A stretch of DNA of 64,000 nt. It comes from Chloroflexota bacterium (GTDB lineage Bacteria; Chloroflexota; Anaerolineae; Caldilineales; Caldilineaceae). The number at the start of each line of letters is the position of its first letter. Position 1 is the first letter of the stretch. Where the stretch lies: the NCBI GenBank assembly GCA_018969295.1, contig JAGWYN010000003.1, forward strand, positions 197,738-261,737. Reading direction: 5' to 3'. Positions 7,404 to 16,222 of the stretch are shown piece after piece. Position numbers and translations under genes: made by a program. The notes below the pieces were generated by a model. It was not told the origin of the DNA. It ran no database searches and saw only the letters and a list, made by a program, of their open reading frames with translations.

Positions 7404-9662
7404 ATGCAAATGTTTCAAGGCACTCAGCTTTTCAGCGTAGAAGTTGGGGGCAGAACCCTGGCGATCGAATCAGGGCTGCTCGCTCCGCAGGCTGGCGGTG
7501 CAGTGACCGTTCGTTACGGCGACACGGTGTTGCTGGCCACCGCTGTGATGAGCAAAGACGTGCGTCCTGGCCTGAATTTCTTCCCGCTGACCGTGGAGTT
7601 CGAAGAACGGCTGTATGCTGCCGGTCGGATCCCGGGCAGTTTTTTCCGGCGAGAAGGCAAACCCAGCGAGCAAGCCATTCTGATGTCCCGTCTGGTCGAC
7701 CGCCCACTGCGCCCGCTCTTTCCCAAGGGCATGCGCAACGAAGTGCAGGTGATCGTGACGGCCATCGCAACTGACGGGCAGAACCTGATGGATCCGCTGG
7801 CGATCATCGCAGGGTCAGCGGCATTGGCGATCAGCGACATCCCGTGGAATGGTCCGATTGCCGGCACGACGATCGGGTTTGTCGACGGCGAATTTGTGGT
7901 CAACCCAACCGCCGCACAGATGGAGGCCAGCGGGCTGAGCCTGGTGGCCGCCGGCACCGAAGACAACATTCTCATGGTCGAGGCGGGCGCCAATGAACTG
8001 CCCGAAGACCTGGTGCTGGACGCTCTCCACCTGGCCCACGAAACCAACCGCAAGATCATCGAGAAGATCCAGGAGCTACGCGCTGCACTGGGCAAGGCCA
8101 AGTCATCTCCCTCCATTTTCCTGCCCGCAGCCGAGGTGAAAACAGAAGTCGACACCCTGGTCGCCCCTCGGATCGCAGCACTGCTGGCACAGGGGCTGGG
8201 CAAGGTAGAACTCAACAGCGGGCTCGATGCGATCCAGGCCGACCTCCGGGCTGCGTTTGCCCAACGGATCACCGACGGCACCGTCGCAGTGCTGGATGTC
8301 GAGGATTCCTATGAGGCCACCCTCAAAAAAATCACGCGACGGCGTATCCTGGAGAACGGCATCCGCCCCGACGGGCGCACCACGACCCAGATCCGCCCCA
8401 TCAGCGTGCAAGTTGGCAATCTGCCGCGCGTCCATGGCTCCGGCCTCTTCATGCGCGGAGAAACCCATGTGCTGACGATTGCAACGCTGGGCACCCCGGG
8501 CGACGCCCAGCGGCTGGACTCGTTGCTGCCCGGCGAAGAAAAACGGTACATGCATCACTACAACTTCCCCCCCTTCAGCACAGGCGAAGCAACCCCGATG
8601 CGCGGCCCCAAACGCCGCGAGATCGGCCATGGCGCGCTGGCCGAACGGGCATTGGTTCCGGTGATCCCAGAAGACTTTCCCTACACGCTCCGTCTGGTCA
8701 GCGAAGTGCTCAGCTCCAACGGCTCGACCAGCATGGGGTCAGTCTGCGGCAGCACCCTGGCGTTGATGGATGCCGGCGTCCCGATTACAGCACCGGTGGC
8801 CGGAATTGCCATGGGGTTGATCCAGGACATGGAGAGCGGAGAATACCAGGTGCTCAGCGATATCCAGGGCATGGAAGATGCGCTGGGCGATATGGACTTC
8901 AAGGTTGCAGGCACAGCACACGGCATCACAGCGCTGCAGATGGATCTCAAGATCAAAGGGCTGGACTTTGAGATCCTGCGCCGGGCGCTCGACCAGGCGC
9001 GCGCAGGGCGCCTGTATATCATGGAGAAGATGCTCGCGGTGCTGCCAGAGGCACGCAAAAGCCTGAGCGAATATGCCCCACGCATCTTGACCCACCGGAT
9101 CGACCCAGAAAAGATCGGGAAATTGATTGGACCCGGCGGCAAAACCGTGCGCGGTTTGCAGGAAAATTATGGCGTCAAAATCGATATCGAAGAAGATGGC
9201 ACCGTCTATATCTCCGGCGAAGGGCTGAGCGCAGAACGTGCACTCGCCGAAGTGCAGCGGATGACCGAAGATATCGAGGTCGGAAAAATCTACACGGGAA
9301 CCGTTGTACGGGTAGAGCCCTACGGGGCTTTTGTGAACATCATGCCCGGCATCGACGGCATGGTGCACATCAGCCAGCTGGCCGACTACCGTGTCGACAA
9401 GGTCGAGGACATTGCCAACCTGGGCGACGAATTGACAGCGATGGTGATCGACGTGGACCCGGGCGGCAAGGTGCGGATGAGCCGACAGGCCGTGCTGGAA
9501 GGCTGGAGTGTCGAAGAAGCTCGCAGCCGAGACCGCGGGGCACGGCCCGCACGTGGGGGAGATCGCGGGAGTGACCGCGGCGGAGATCGCGGCGGAGATC
9601 GCGGCGGAGATCGCCGCGGGGGGGACCGTGGCGGGGACCGCCGCGGCGATCGTCGACGATAA
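7404..9662 (+). CDS. pnp: Polyribonucleotide nucleotidyltransferase (PNPase)
   Basis: Phosphorolytic 3'-5' exoribonuclease acting in mRNA decay. 752 aa. GAGGAA lies 7 nt before the ATG. Domain order: first RNase PH fold (about 10-150), all-alpha domain, second RNase PH fold from about 310 (DGRTTTQIRPI), KH domain at about 565-620 (GKLIGPGGKTVRGL) and S1 domain at about 630-700 (YTGTVVRVEPYGAFV). The last ~45 residues are an added tail of Arg/Gly/Asp repeats (GGDRGGDRGG) that most PNPases lack; it probably adds RNA affinity. Upstream hairpins point to post-transcriptional control. Confidence 0.97.
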   Translation: MQMFQGTQLFSVEVGGRTLAIESGLLAPQAGGAVTVRYGDTVLLATAVMSKDVRPGLNFFPLTVEFEERLYAAGRIPGSFFRREGKPSEQAILMSRLVDRPLRPLFPKGMRNEVQVIVTAIATDGQNLMDPLAIIAGSAALAISDIPWNGPIAGTTIGFVDGEFVVNPTAAQMEASGLSLVAAGTEDNILMVEAGANELPEDLVLDALHLAHETNRKIIEKIQELRAALGKAKSSPSIFLPAAEVKTEVDTLVAPRIAALLAQGLGKVELNSGLDAIQADLRAAFAQRITDGTVAVLDVEDSYEATLKKITRRRILENGIRPDGRTTTQIRPISVQVGNLPRVHGSGLFMRGETHVLTIATLGTPGDAQRLDSLLPGEEKRYMHHYNFPPFSTGEATPMRGPKRREIGHGALAERALVPVIPEDFPYTLRLVSEVLSSNGSTSMGSVCGSTLALMDAGVPITAPVAGIAMGLIQDMESGEYQVLSDIQGMEDALGDMDFKVAGTAHGITALQMDLKIKGLDFEILRRALDQARAGRLYIMEKMLAVLPEARKSLSEYAPRILTHRIDPEKIGKLIGPGGKTVRGLQENYGVKIDIEEDGTVYISGEGLSAERALAEVQRMTEDIEVGKIYTGTVVRVEPYGAFVNIMPGIDGMVHISQLADYRVDKVEDIANLGDELTAMVIDVDPGGKVRMSRQAVLEGWSVEEARSRDRGARPARGGDRGSDRGGDRGGDRGGDRRGGDRGGDRRGDRRR

Positions 9663-9669
9663 GAACACC

Positions 9670-9707
9670 CCCTGGGTGACAGCAGCTGTCGGGGCTGTCA
9701 CCCAGGG
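9670..9707 (+). terminator. Hairpin after pnp
   Basis: Perfect 14-bp stem CCCTGGGTGACAGC / GCTGTCACCCAGGG with a 10-nt loop, 7 nt after the pnp stop. There is no U-run, so it may stabilise the mRNA 3' end or act as a weak terminator before the methyltransferase gene. Confidence 0.5.
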
Positions 9708-9724
9708 CGAATCTTCTACCTACC

Positions 9725-10732
9725 ATGCAATCTACCTTGGAAATACTTGACCTGCTGCAGCAGTTGCCCCCTGCCCCTGGCCTGCGCTTCCCCTTCGACC
9801 AGTATCAACGTCACCGAGATGTCCAGATTGTGATGGCACAGCTGGCTGCGGAGCAACCGCAGCTGCAAATTTTGGATGTGGGCGGCGTGCACCTGACCCG
9901 CCACTTCCTTCCTGAACATGCGATCGTGGTGACCAATCTTCGGCAGGACGAAGCGACTCAGGTCCAGAGCAGTGGGGCCGCCCTGCCGTTCGCAGATCAA
10001 AGCTTCGACGTGGTCATGGCAGTGGACACCCTGGAACACATCCCGCCGGAGAAGCGCCCTGCATTTGTGCGCGAGCTCACCCGAGTTGCAGCAAAGTATG
10101 TGCTGGTCACAGGCCCCTTCGCCAGCCCGCTCAACGCCGAAGCCGAGCAGATCCTGGACACGTATATCTTGCGGACAAGCGGTGTTCGCCACTATTATCT
10201 GGCGGAACATCTCACCTTTGGTCTGCCCGATGTCCATCAACTGACAAGCCAGCTGGCTGAATCAGGGTACACGGTCACCGCCTCTCCCAGCGGCCACACA
10301 GGGCGTTGGCTGACCATGATGTTGCTGCGTTTCGCCCTCGCAGCAACCCCGGCTGGCCAGGAGGCCAGTGAATGGATCGAACAGCTCTACAACCACCAAT
10401 TTTACTGGGCGGACCACACCGAACCCAGCTACCGACAGATCGTGGTCGCCGAGCGTCAGCCCGCGCTGCGGGCAGGGGCGGGTGCTCGGGCCGCAGACTT
10501 CTTTGCCGCCGCGCGCCAGATCTATGGCGCCCCCCCCCTGGACCCGCTTCTCAATCTTTGGCAGACGGTAGCGGTTGCCCACGGCTTGCAGGAGCGGACC
10601 GAAGAGCTTGCTGCTTTGCGCGCGCAAAACGACCATCTTGCCAGCCAGGTGGCAGCGTTGCAGTCAGGACGTTTTATGCGCACGATGGCCTACCTGCACA
10701 AACTTCGCCAGAAACTTCTGCCGAACCCTTGA
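9725..10732 (+). CDS. Class I SAM-dependent methyltransferase domain protein
   Basis: 335 aa. The N-terminal half has a Rossmann-type methyltransferase core: a degenerate motif I (ILDVGGVH), a region aligned with motif II (VVTNLRQDEA) and the post-core DVVMAVDTLEHIPP, which matches the Methyltransf_11 pattern. The C-terminal ~60 residues look like a short coiled coil (ERTEELAALRAQNDHLASQVAAL) with a basic end. Such proteins often modify glycans or sit with glycosyltransferases, but no such neighbours are present here. The substrate is unknown. It begins 62 bp after pnp and may be read from the same transcript. Confidence 0.7.
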   Translation: MQSTLEILDLLQQLPPAPGLRFPFDQYQRHRDVQIVMAQLAAEQPQLQILDVGGVHLTRHFLPEHAIVVTNLRQDEATQVQSSGAALPFADQSFDVVMAVDTLEHIPPEKRPAFVRELTRVAAKYVLVTGPFASPLNAEAEQILDTYILRTSGVRHYYLAEHLTFGLPDVHQLTSQLAESGYTVTASPSGHTGRWLTMMLLRFALAATPAGQEASEWIEQLYNHQFYWADHTEPSYRQIVVAERQPALRAGAGARAADFFAAARQIYGAPPLDPLLNLWQTVAVAHGLQERTEELAALRAQNDHLASQVAALQSGRFMRTMAYLHKLRQKLLPNP

Positions 10733-10849
10733 GCGACAGCTCCTGGAGAGCACAACCGCAGAGCGGTTCTTTCTTCCAACCCCAAAGCTGGATCAAATAT
10801 AAGGCCAGACAGATGGACGTTGAAATGAAAGGGGCTGAGCCGCGCCTTG

Positions 10850-12358
10850 TTACAAATTGCCTTCCCGGGGAAGCAGAGGGCGTTTTTCTTCGCCATGGCC
10901 ACTTTCAGAGACGCGCAACAGAGGGCTCTCCGGATCCCCTGCCGCCAGCATCTGTGGGGCAGCAGTCTGTGGGGCAGCGCGGCGAGCCTCCAGCTCGCGT
11001 TTAGAGAGGGTGCGCCGGTACGATCGCGGCGGTTTGGGCACCGCAGCCCGCCCGACAAACGGCGGGTAATCGAGCAGTTTGGCATGCACATAGCTGCCCA
11101 GCACCCGAAAACTGGCTGTCACCGGGGGGGCAAGGAGCGCACCCAGGATGCCTGCCGTGGTCAACCCCACGGCGACCGCACAGATCACGGCGATCGGGTG
11201 CAGGTTGATGCTGTCGCCAATGATGCGTGGAACCAGAATGTTGTTTTCCAGCTGTTGGATCAAAAAGTAGATGCCGACGGTGATCAGAGCAAACCCCAGG
11301 TTGTTGAAACCCAGCTCGCGCATGACCTCGCTGCCCTGGATCATGGCCATAATCACAGCCGGTATCATGGCCAGGATCGGGCCCAGATTGGGCACCACTT
11401 CGAGCAGGCCGGCCAGAATCGCAAAGATCAAAGCGCCTGGCATCCCGACCAACCCCAACGCCAGATAGGTCGCCAACCCTACTGTGACACTCAGGATCAG
11501 CTGGCCACGCAGAAAGGCCTGCCAGACACTGCCGATCCGACGCAGCAGATCGGCCAGTTCGGAGCGGTAAGAAGGAGGAAAGAGGTCGTGGATGTAGGCT
11601 CGGATGCGCGGGGCATCGATGGTCATGTAGAGGCTCAGGAAAAAAATCACCAGCGCAGTCAGAAAGCCCGAAAAGATACCGCCCACCACGCTGACCCCAA
11701 TGTTGAAGGTGCCCCCCACGACGGTGGTCGTCGTGCTCAGCAAATTCTGAATGTAATTGAGAATGTCGTTGACAGAGGGGATAAACTGTACCTGCTGGGT
11801 ATTGGCCTGAAGCCTCCCCACAAACTCGCTCAGCGGGATCGCATAGCCCAACAGCACAATCTGTGCTGGCAAGCTGCGTATGGTCGCATCCAGCCAATTC
11901 AACACCGAACGGGCGGTGCCGGGCACGTCAAAATTGGCCAGCGTGCGCAGCTGGTCGATCAATGCCGGCACAAAAATGATCGGAAGCAGCAGCAACCCGA
12001 GGAGGACCACCAGATACACAACCAGGCTGGAGAGCAGACGGGGGATTTTGAGACGGGATGCCAGATTGACAGCCGGGCTGAGCAAATAGGAAATGATGCC
12101 AGCGCTCAACACAATTGGCAGGATGCTCCGGCTGATGTAGATGATGTAGATGCCGGCGATCAACATGATGACCAACACCGTGCGTTTGGTGGCCAAATCC
12201 CACCGTTCCGGCGCGTTGGTCTGGGCAATCTGTTCGAGGGTAGCCACCAGCGGTTCACCGCCAGCCCCAGCAGCCGACGTCCCTTCGCTGGCTGCAAAGG
12301 GCTCTTGTCCGTCTCGAAAGGGCTCTTGCTGCTCTTTGTTCGTCATCGTCTCCAGCAT
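10850..12358 (-). CDS. AI-2E family permease (PerM/YdgG/YtvI type)
   Basis: About 502 aa polytopic membrane protein. After a hydrophilic N-terminus there are paired helices (VLVIMLIAGIYIIYIS and LSSLVVYLVVLLGLLLLPII), a long soluble middle, then clustered C-terminal helices including the family features GLLEVVPNLGPILAMIP and IQQLENNILVPRI. The family includes TqsA-type exporters and Na+/H+ antiporters, so the transported substrate cannot be stated. Start choice is uncertain: ATGs at 12382, 12358 and 12346 are in frame, and 12358 has AGGA about 9 nt upstream. The hydrophilic C-terminal tail (~70 aa) is rich in Arg, Ala and Pro. Confidence 0.85.
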   Translation of the reverse strand: MLETMTNKEQQEPFRDGQEPFAASEGTSAAGAGGEPLVATLEQIAQTNAPERWDLATKRTVLVIMLIAGIYIIYISRSILPIVLSAGIISYLLSPAVNLASRLKIPRLLSSLVVYLVVLLGLLLLPIIFVPALIDQLRTLANFDVPGTARSVLNWLDATIRSLPAQIVLLGYAIPLSEFVGRLQANTQQVQFIPSVNDILNYIQNLLSTTTTVVGGTFNIGVSVVGGIFSGFLTALVIFFLSLYMTIDAPRIRAYIHDLFPPSYRSELADLLRRIGSVWQAFLRGQLILSVTVGLATYLALGLVGMPGALIFAILAGLLEVVPNLGPILAMIPAVIMAMIQGSEVMRELGFNNLGFALITVGIYFLIQQLENNILVPRIIGDSINLHPIAVICAVAVGLTTAGILGALLAPPVTASFRVLGSYVHAKLLDYPPFVGRAAVPKPPRSYRRTLSKRELEARRAAPQTAAPQMLAAGDPESPLLRVSESGHGEEKRPLLPREGNL

Positions 12359-12444
12359 TTCCTGTTTCCTGCCATCACACAACCTTTCCCTCGATCATAA
12401 CCCAGCTACCCGCTGCAGGTCGCGCAGAGGCTGACAGCTCTAAC

Positions 12445-13440
12445 CTACCCCAGCACCGCACGCACCACCCGCAACAAATTTTCGCCGAGAATCTGACGGA
12501 TTACGCGCTCCGGGTGGCCCCGTTCCACCAGCCGCTGGGTGATCTGCGGGTAGCTGGTGGTGTCTTGAATGTCCTGCGGCAGCGTACAGCCGTCAAAATC
12601 GCTGCCGATCGAAACATGCTCGGGGCCAACCCGGGACAACAGATATTCAATCTGGGCCACAACGTCGTCCAGGGTGGCAGCCTGGGGGTTCTGCCGGTTG
12701 AGAAACAGGTCGACAAATGTCACCCCCACCACCCCACCCCCCACCGCAATCGCCTCTACCTGGGCATCGGTCAGGTTGCGCGGATGGGCGCAGAGCGTGT
12801 AGGCGTTGCTGTGGCTGGCGATGACAGGCTGACGGCTGACGGCCAGCACGTCCGCCACCCCAGCCGGGGACAGATGGCTGACATCGAGCAGGATGCCAAG
12901 ACGGTTGCACTCCTCGACCACCTGCACACCGAACTCGGTCAGCCCGCCCTTGCTACGATTTTCAGCGACACCGTCGCAGGCGGCGTTGCGGTAATTCCAG
13001 GCCAGCCCCAAATTGCGGATTCCCAGCCGGTAGAAATGGCGCAGTACCCCGATGCTGCCATCGAGCGCTTCCGCCCCCTCCAGCCCGGCAATCCCGGCAA
13101 TCTGGCCAGCCGCCTTGGCCCGGAGAATGTCATCGGCGCAGCGAGCAAGCACAAAACGGTCTGGCTGACGCTCAGCGAGCAGATGCAGCTGGTCCAACCG
13201 TTCCAACGCATGCGTCACGGCCCCATGCCGCTGATACGGCACCGGCACGTAACAGGCAAAAAACTGGGCGTCGACCCCGCCCTCCCTCAACCGGGGCAGG
13301 TCCACATGGCCTTGTACGTGCCGATCCCCCAGCCAGCGGCCCTCCTCCAGCTGGTGGCCGATGCTGTCACAATGGCCGTCGATGACCAGCGCATCGGCAT
13401 GCAACGATTGAAATGAAAATGAAGCAGCCATCGGTGTCAT
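12445..13440 (-). CDS. Membrane dipeptidase family protein (peptidase M19)
   Basis: 331 aa amidohydrolase-fold dipeptidase related to renal dipeptidase. Zinc ligands and family motifs are visible: DGHCD near residue 20, GLEGAEAL (bridging Glu), DVSHLSP, IASHSNAY and GSDFDG near the end. The enzyme cleaves dipeptides, often with D-residues at the C-terminal side. No signal peptide is seen, so it is probably cytoplasmic. An alternative start at 13431 has a better spaced AGGA. It lies upstream of the AI-2E-type permease on the same strand. Confidence 0.9.
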   Translation of the reverse strand: MTPMAASFSFQSLHADALVIDGHCDSIGHQLEEGRWLGDRHVQGHVDLPRLREGGVDAQFFACYVPVPYQRHGAVTHALERLDQLHLLAERQPDRFVLARCADDILRAKAAGQIAGIAGLEGAEALDGSIGVLRHFYRLGIRNLGLAWNYRNAACDGVAENRSKGGLTEFGVQVVEECNRLGILLDVSHLSPAGVADVLAVSRQPVIASHSNAYTLCAHPRNLTDAQVEAIAVGGGVVGVTFVDLFLNRQNPQAATLDDVVAQIEYLLSRVGPEHVSIGSDFDGCTLPQDIQDTTSYPQITQRLVERGHPERVIRQILGENLLRVVRAVLG

Positions 13441-13544
13441 CCTGTCTGTTCAGTGTGCGATCCATCGTGTTGTTCTTCGATTCGCCGGAAGAAGCAGTAT
13501 ACCACATCCTCCTGGGGCTGCCTCCCTGACAAGCTGGCCCAGCG

Positions 13545-14732
13545 TCAGCGCCGGGCCAGCTTGCTCAGCTGTTTCCGGCTGAGGGTGAACGGCAACCCTT
13601 GTTTTTCGACGAACTGCTGGAAGAGCGCATAAAACTGGTCTCGATCTGCCTGCTGGAGCACAGCAACCGCATCGGCTGTCTCCAACGCGTACGGGTACCC
13701 CCCCGCACCGGCGATGCACTCTGCCCGCACCAGGTCGACGGTCGCCTCTGCCTGCCCGCTCTCCAACAGCCAGAGCGGCAATTCCAGCCGGGCAGGGGGC
13801 CTCTCCATAGCCAGCCGGATGTAACAGAAAGCCACCTGACGGTAGAAATTGGCCTGCCCCCGCTGGCTCAGTGGGTCGTTGCGCGCACACACAAAAAAAG
13901 GGGTTCGATCGCCCCACCTCGGCAACAGCGGCCCCAAAAAGGCTCCGTCAGTCAGACGCATGTAGGGCGGTCCGGCCACAGTGTTGACCAGCATCACACA
14001 GTCGCGACTGCCAGAGCTGTCGACAAAGCCGACCAACGGGGTTCGGAGCGCATGCGAACGGTCCAACAGACGCTGGACTGCGTCCAGATAGGCGCCAGCC
14101 CGCCCAGGACGGAGCTGGCCAGCAAAACTGACAATAAACGAACCGTCAAAGAGAGAGAGGGAGGCGTGCGGGAGCCCCTGCGCAGCCAGCCGTTCCATCA
14201 ACCCTTCGAGCTGGCGGCATTCACACACGAACCGCTCCTGATTGACCCGCCAGTCGGGAAATTCGCCCCCCTCTTCCTCCCCCAGCTCCTGCGGGGGGAG
14301 CACCATAAAGAGCACATCTTTTTCGTAGCGACCGCCGGGCAGATGATAGTTGAGAAACCAGCCGATCTGAATGGCGCCGACCGGCACCGACAATTCTTTG
14401 CTCGGCGGGATCTGGCTGCCATCTACCGCAGCCACCGGCCGCCCGGCCAGCACCGACAACGCCCAGGAGCGGGCGGGAGGGTAACTGCCCCACTGCTGTG
14501 CAAAGGGAATGCAAAGCTGGCTTGCCCGGTCAAGTTCTTCGGTAGGCCATGCGCCCGGCCATTCCTGCCCGCTGGCCACCAGACGCTCGGCAACTTCAGC
14601 AGCGCTCATCGACAAAAAACGGGCAAGCAGCTGCTGGCGCAGCTCCAATTCATCGCGTTGGCTGGCCTGGTACTCTTCAAAACGGTCACGCTTGTTTTCC
14701 AGTGCTTCAAGGACTTTGTTGCGACTGAGCAT
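13545..14732 (-). CDS. nurA: NurA-domain 5'-3' nuclease
   Basis: 395 aa. NurA is a Mn-dependent nuclease that works with the HerA translocase in DNA end resection, best known in archaea and also present in some bacteria including Chloroflexota. Visible features are VAAVDGSQIPP near residue 100 (catalytic Asp), SLFDGSFIV, GFVDSSGSRD and the C-terminal YPYALETADAVAVL. The N-terminal ~70 residues are charged and probably helical (ENKRDRFEEYQASQRDEL). I set the start at 14732; a longer open frame overlaps the divergent JAMM gene and is unlikely. HerA is not adjacent, but an FtsK/HerA-like ATPase is encoded at 36660. Confidence 0.85.
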   Translation of the reverse strand: MLSRNKVLEALENKRDRFEEYQASQRDELELRQQLLARFLSMSAAEVAERLVASGQEWPGAWPTEELDRASQLCIPFAQQWGSYPPARSWALSVLAGRPVAAVDGSQIPPSKELSVPVGAIQIGWFLNYHLPGGRYEKDVLFMVLPPQELGEEEGGEFPDWRVNQERFVCECRQLEGLMERLAAQGLPHASLSLFDGSFIVSFAGQLRPGRAGAYLDAVQRLLDRSHALRTPLVGFVDSSGSRDCVMLVNTVAGPPYMRLTDGAFLGPLLPRWGDRTPFFVCARNDPLSQRGQANFYRQVAFCYIRLAMERPPARLELPLWLLESGQAEATVDLVRAECIAGAGGYPYALETADAVAVLQQADRDQFYALFQQFVEKQGLPFTLSRKQLSKLARR

Positions 14733-14788
14733 ACCCGTGTATGATAGCTCCTTGTGAAGGAATCGCCAATGGAAAGGAATGGCTGCAA

Positions 14789-15403
14789 ATGAGTACACCG
14801 GAAGCTGTCCAGCTGCCCGCACAGGTTGCAGAGGCGATCGTGGCCCACGCACGCGCAGGAAAACCAGAGGAGGTCTGCGGGATTGTACGCGGGCGAGCAG
14901 GGATCGCGCAAGAAGCTGTGCGCGGACGCAACATCGCTGTCGAGCGGATTGAAAATTATGAGGTGGACCCGCAGACCCTGCTGCAACAGTTCGAATTTGA
15001 AGAGAACGGCGACGAAATGCTGGCCATCTACCACTCGCACCCAGTTTCGGTCGCCTATCCGTCCGCCACCGATGGCTGGAACGCCCACTACCCCGACTGC
15101 TTCTATCTGATCTGCTCTTTGGAGGTAGATGCAGCACCTGTCCTTCGGGCCTTTCGGATGACCCCCCACTGGGTCGAACTGGATCTGGCTTCCCTGCGGC
15201 ACGCGCTGCCGTTTCAAGAAGTACGCCCAGGTCTCTATGCCTACTTTCAACCGACCTCCAGCTCGCTGCCCCCCCTGCTGGCGCTGCCGGCAGAAAGGGT
15301 GCCGGCCCCTTTCTATCTTGGTTACTTTGTAGACACGGCAGGGGAGCTGGTCGACAGCCGTGTCGTGTCGATCGTCGAGCACCCAGTCGTCCTGCAAGGC
15401 TGA
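14789..15403 (+). CDS. JAMM/MPN+ metallopeptidase (Mec-like) with C-terminal extension
   Basis: 204 aa. The N-terminal ~125 residues form a JAB1/MPN/Mov34 domain. The zinc motif is complete: a Glu in the first helix region (PEEVCGIVRG), then HSH-P, ten residues, and Asp (YHSHP...PSATD). Bacterial relatives remove residues from sulfur-carrier proteins in cysteine or cofactor synthesis, or act as deubiquitinase-like peptidases. The C-terminal ~80 residues (RPGLYAYFQPTSSS onwards) are not recognised. It is divergent from nurA with a 56-bp gap, and GGAAAGGAA precedes the ATG. The next gene encodes a molybdopterin enzyme, so a link to sulfur-carrier processing is possible but unproven. Confidence 0.8.
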   Translation: MSTPEAVQLPAQVAEAIVAHARAGKPEEVCGIVRGRAGIAQEAVRGRNIAVERIENYEVDPQTLLQQFEFEENGDEMLAIYHSHPVSVAYPSATDGWNAHYPDCFYLICSLEVDAAPVLRAFRMTPHWVELDLASLRHALPFQEVRPGLYAYFQPTSSSLPPLLALPAERVPAPFYLGYFVDTAGELVDSRVVSIVEHPVVLQG

Positions 15404-15550
15404 TGGGGCACCCCCCACCTACAAAGCGGCCGATGCACCCTGGATTACAGACAAACCGAGCTACACACGGCTATGCTGGCCAGAGAACAAGGTGCTGAAG
15501 TGTCGCTGGAAGCCACTTGAGCAGTGAATCGAGAGCAAAAAGGAGCTCTT

Positions 15551-16183
15551 ATGCAAAACGAAGACCCTGTCAAGCGAGTGGAACGTCTCAAACGGGTCAA
15601 AAATGTGCCTGCTGAACCGGCGTTGGAACGAGTCCCGCCCGGCCAGGTTCTGACCGAACGCTTTCCGGTGCTGCACTACGGTGTCACCCCTCGCTACGCC
15701 AACCTTGCACAGTGGACGCTGCGTGTCTTTGGGCTGGTCGAACAGGAGCGGGTCTATTCCTGGGACGAACTGATGGCGCTGCCACGCAACACGGAAAAGG
15801 TCGATATCCACTGTGTGACCCGCTGGAGCAAGCTGGACACAACCTGGACCGGGATCCCCTGGCGCGAATTTCTCCGCCAGATTCGGGTCAACCCCGCAGC
15901 CACCCACGTGATGGTGCACTGCGAATCTGGCTACACCACCAATGTGGCCCTGGAGGTGCTCGACGACGACGACACGATGCTGGCGTTCGAATACGAAGGG
16001 CGGCCACTGGAACCGGACCACGGCTACCCGCTGCGTCTCCTGGTGCCCAAAAAATACTTTTGGAAGAGCGCCAAATGGGTGCGTGGCTTCGAATTCATGG
16101 CCAGAGATCTGCCCGGTTTTTGGGAACGCTCCGGCTACCACATGGAGGGTGATCCTTGGAAAGAAGAACGGTTTGGCTGGTAA
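15551..16183 (+). CDS. Sulfite-oxidase-like molybdopterin oxidoreductase (YuiH/MsrP-type domain)
   Basis: 210 aa single-domain protein of the sulfite oxidase molybdopterin-binding superfamily. The Mo-coordinating Cys is in KVDIHCVTRWSKLDTTW, followed by GIPWREFL, VHCESGYTTN and GYPLRLLVPKKYFWKSAKWV, all characteristic. AGGAG lies 6 nt upstream of the ATG. No Tat or Sec signal is seen, unlike periplasmic MsrP, so it is probably cytoplasmic. Its substrate is unknown; relatives reduce sulfoxides or oxidise sulfite. It lies between the JAMM gene and mtaB on the same strand. Confidence 0.88.
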   Translation: MQNEDPVKRVERLKRVKNVPAEPALERVPPGQVLTERFPVLHYGVTPRYANLAQWTLRVFGLVEQERVYSWDELMALPRNTEKVDIHCVTRWSKLDTTWTGIPWREFLRQIRVNPAATHVMVHCESGYTTNVALEVLDDDDTMLAFEYEGRPLEPDHGYPLRLLVPKKYFWKSAKWVRGFEFMARDLPGFWERSGYHMEGDPWKEERFGW

Positions 16184-16222
16184 CCCTGTGCCCGAACGGG
16201 ACAAACAACCACACCCGGGCTG

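Noticed and set aside
10847..12400. 517-codon plus-strand frame
   Set aside because: Antisense shadow of the AI-2E permease; Gln/His-rich product with no domain.
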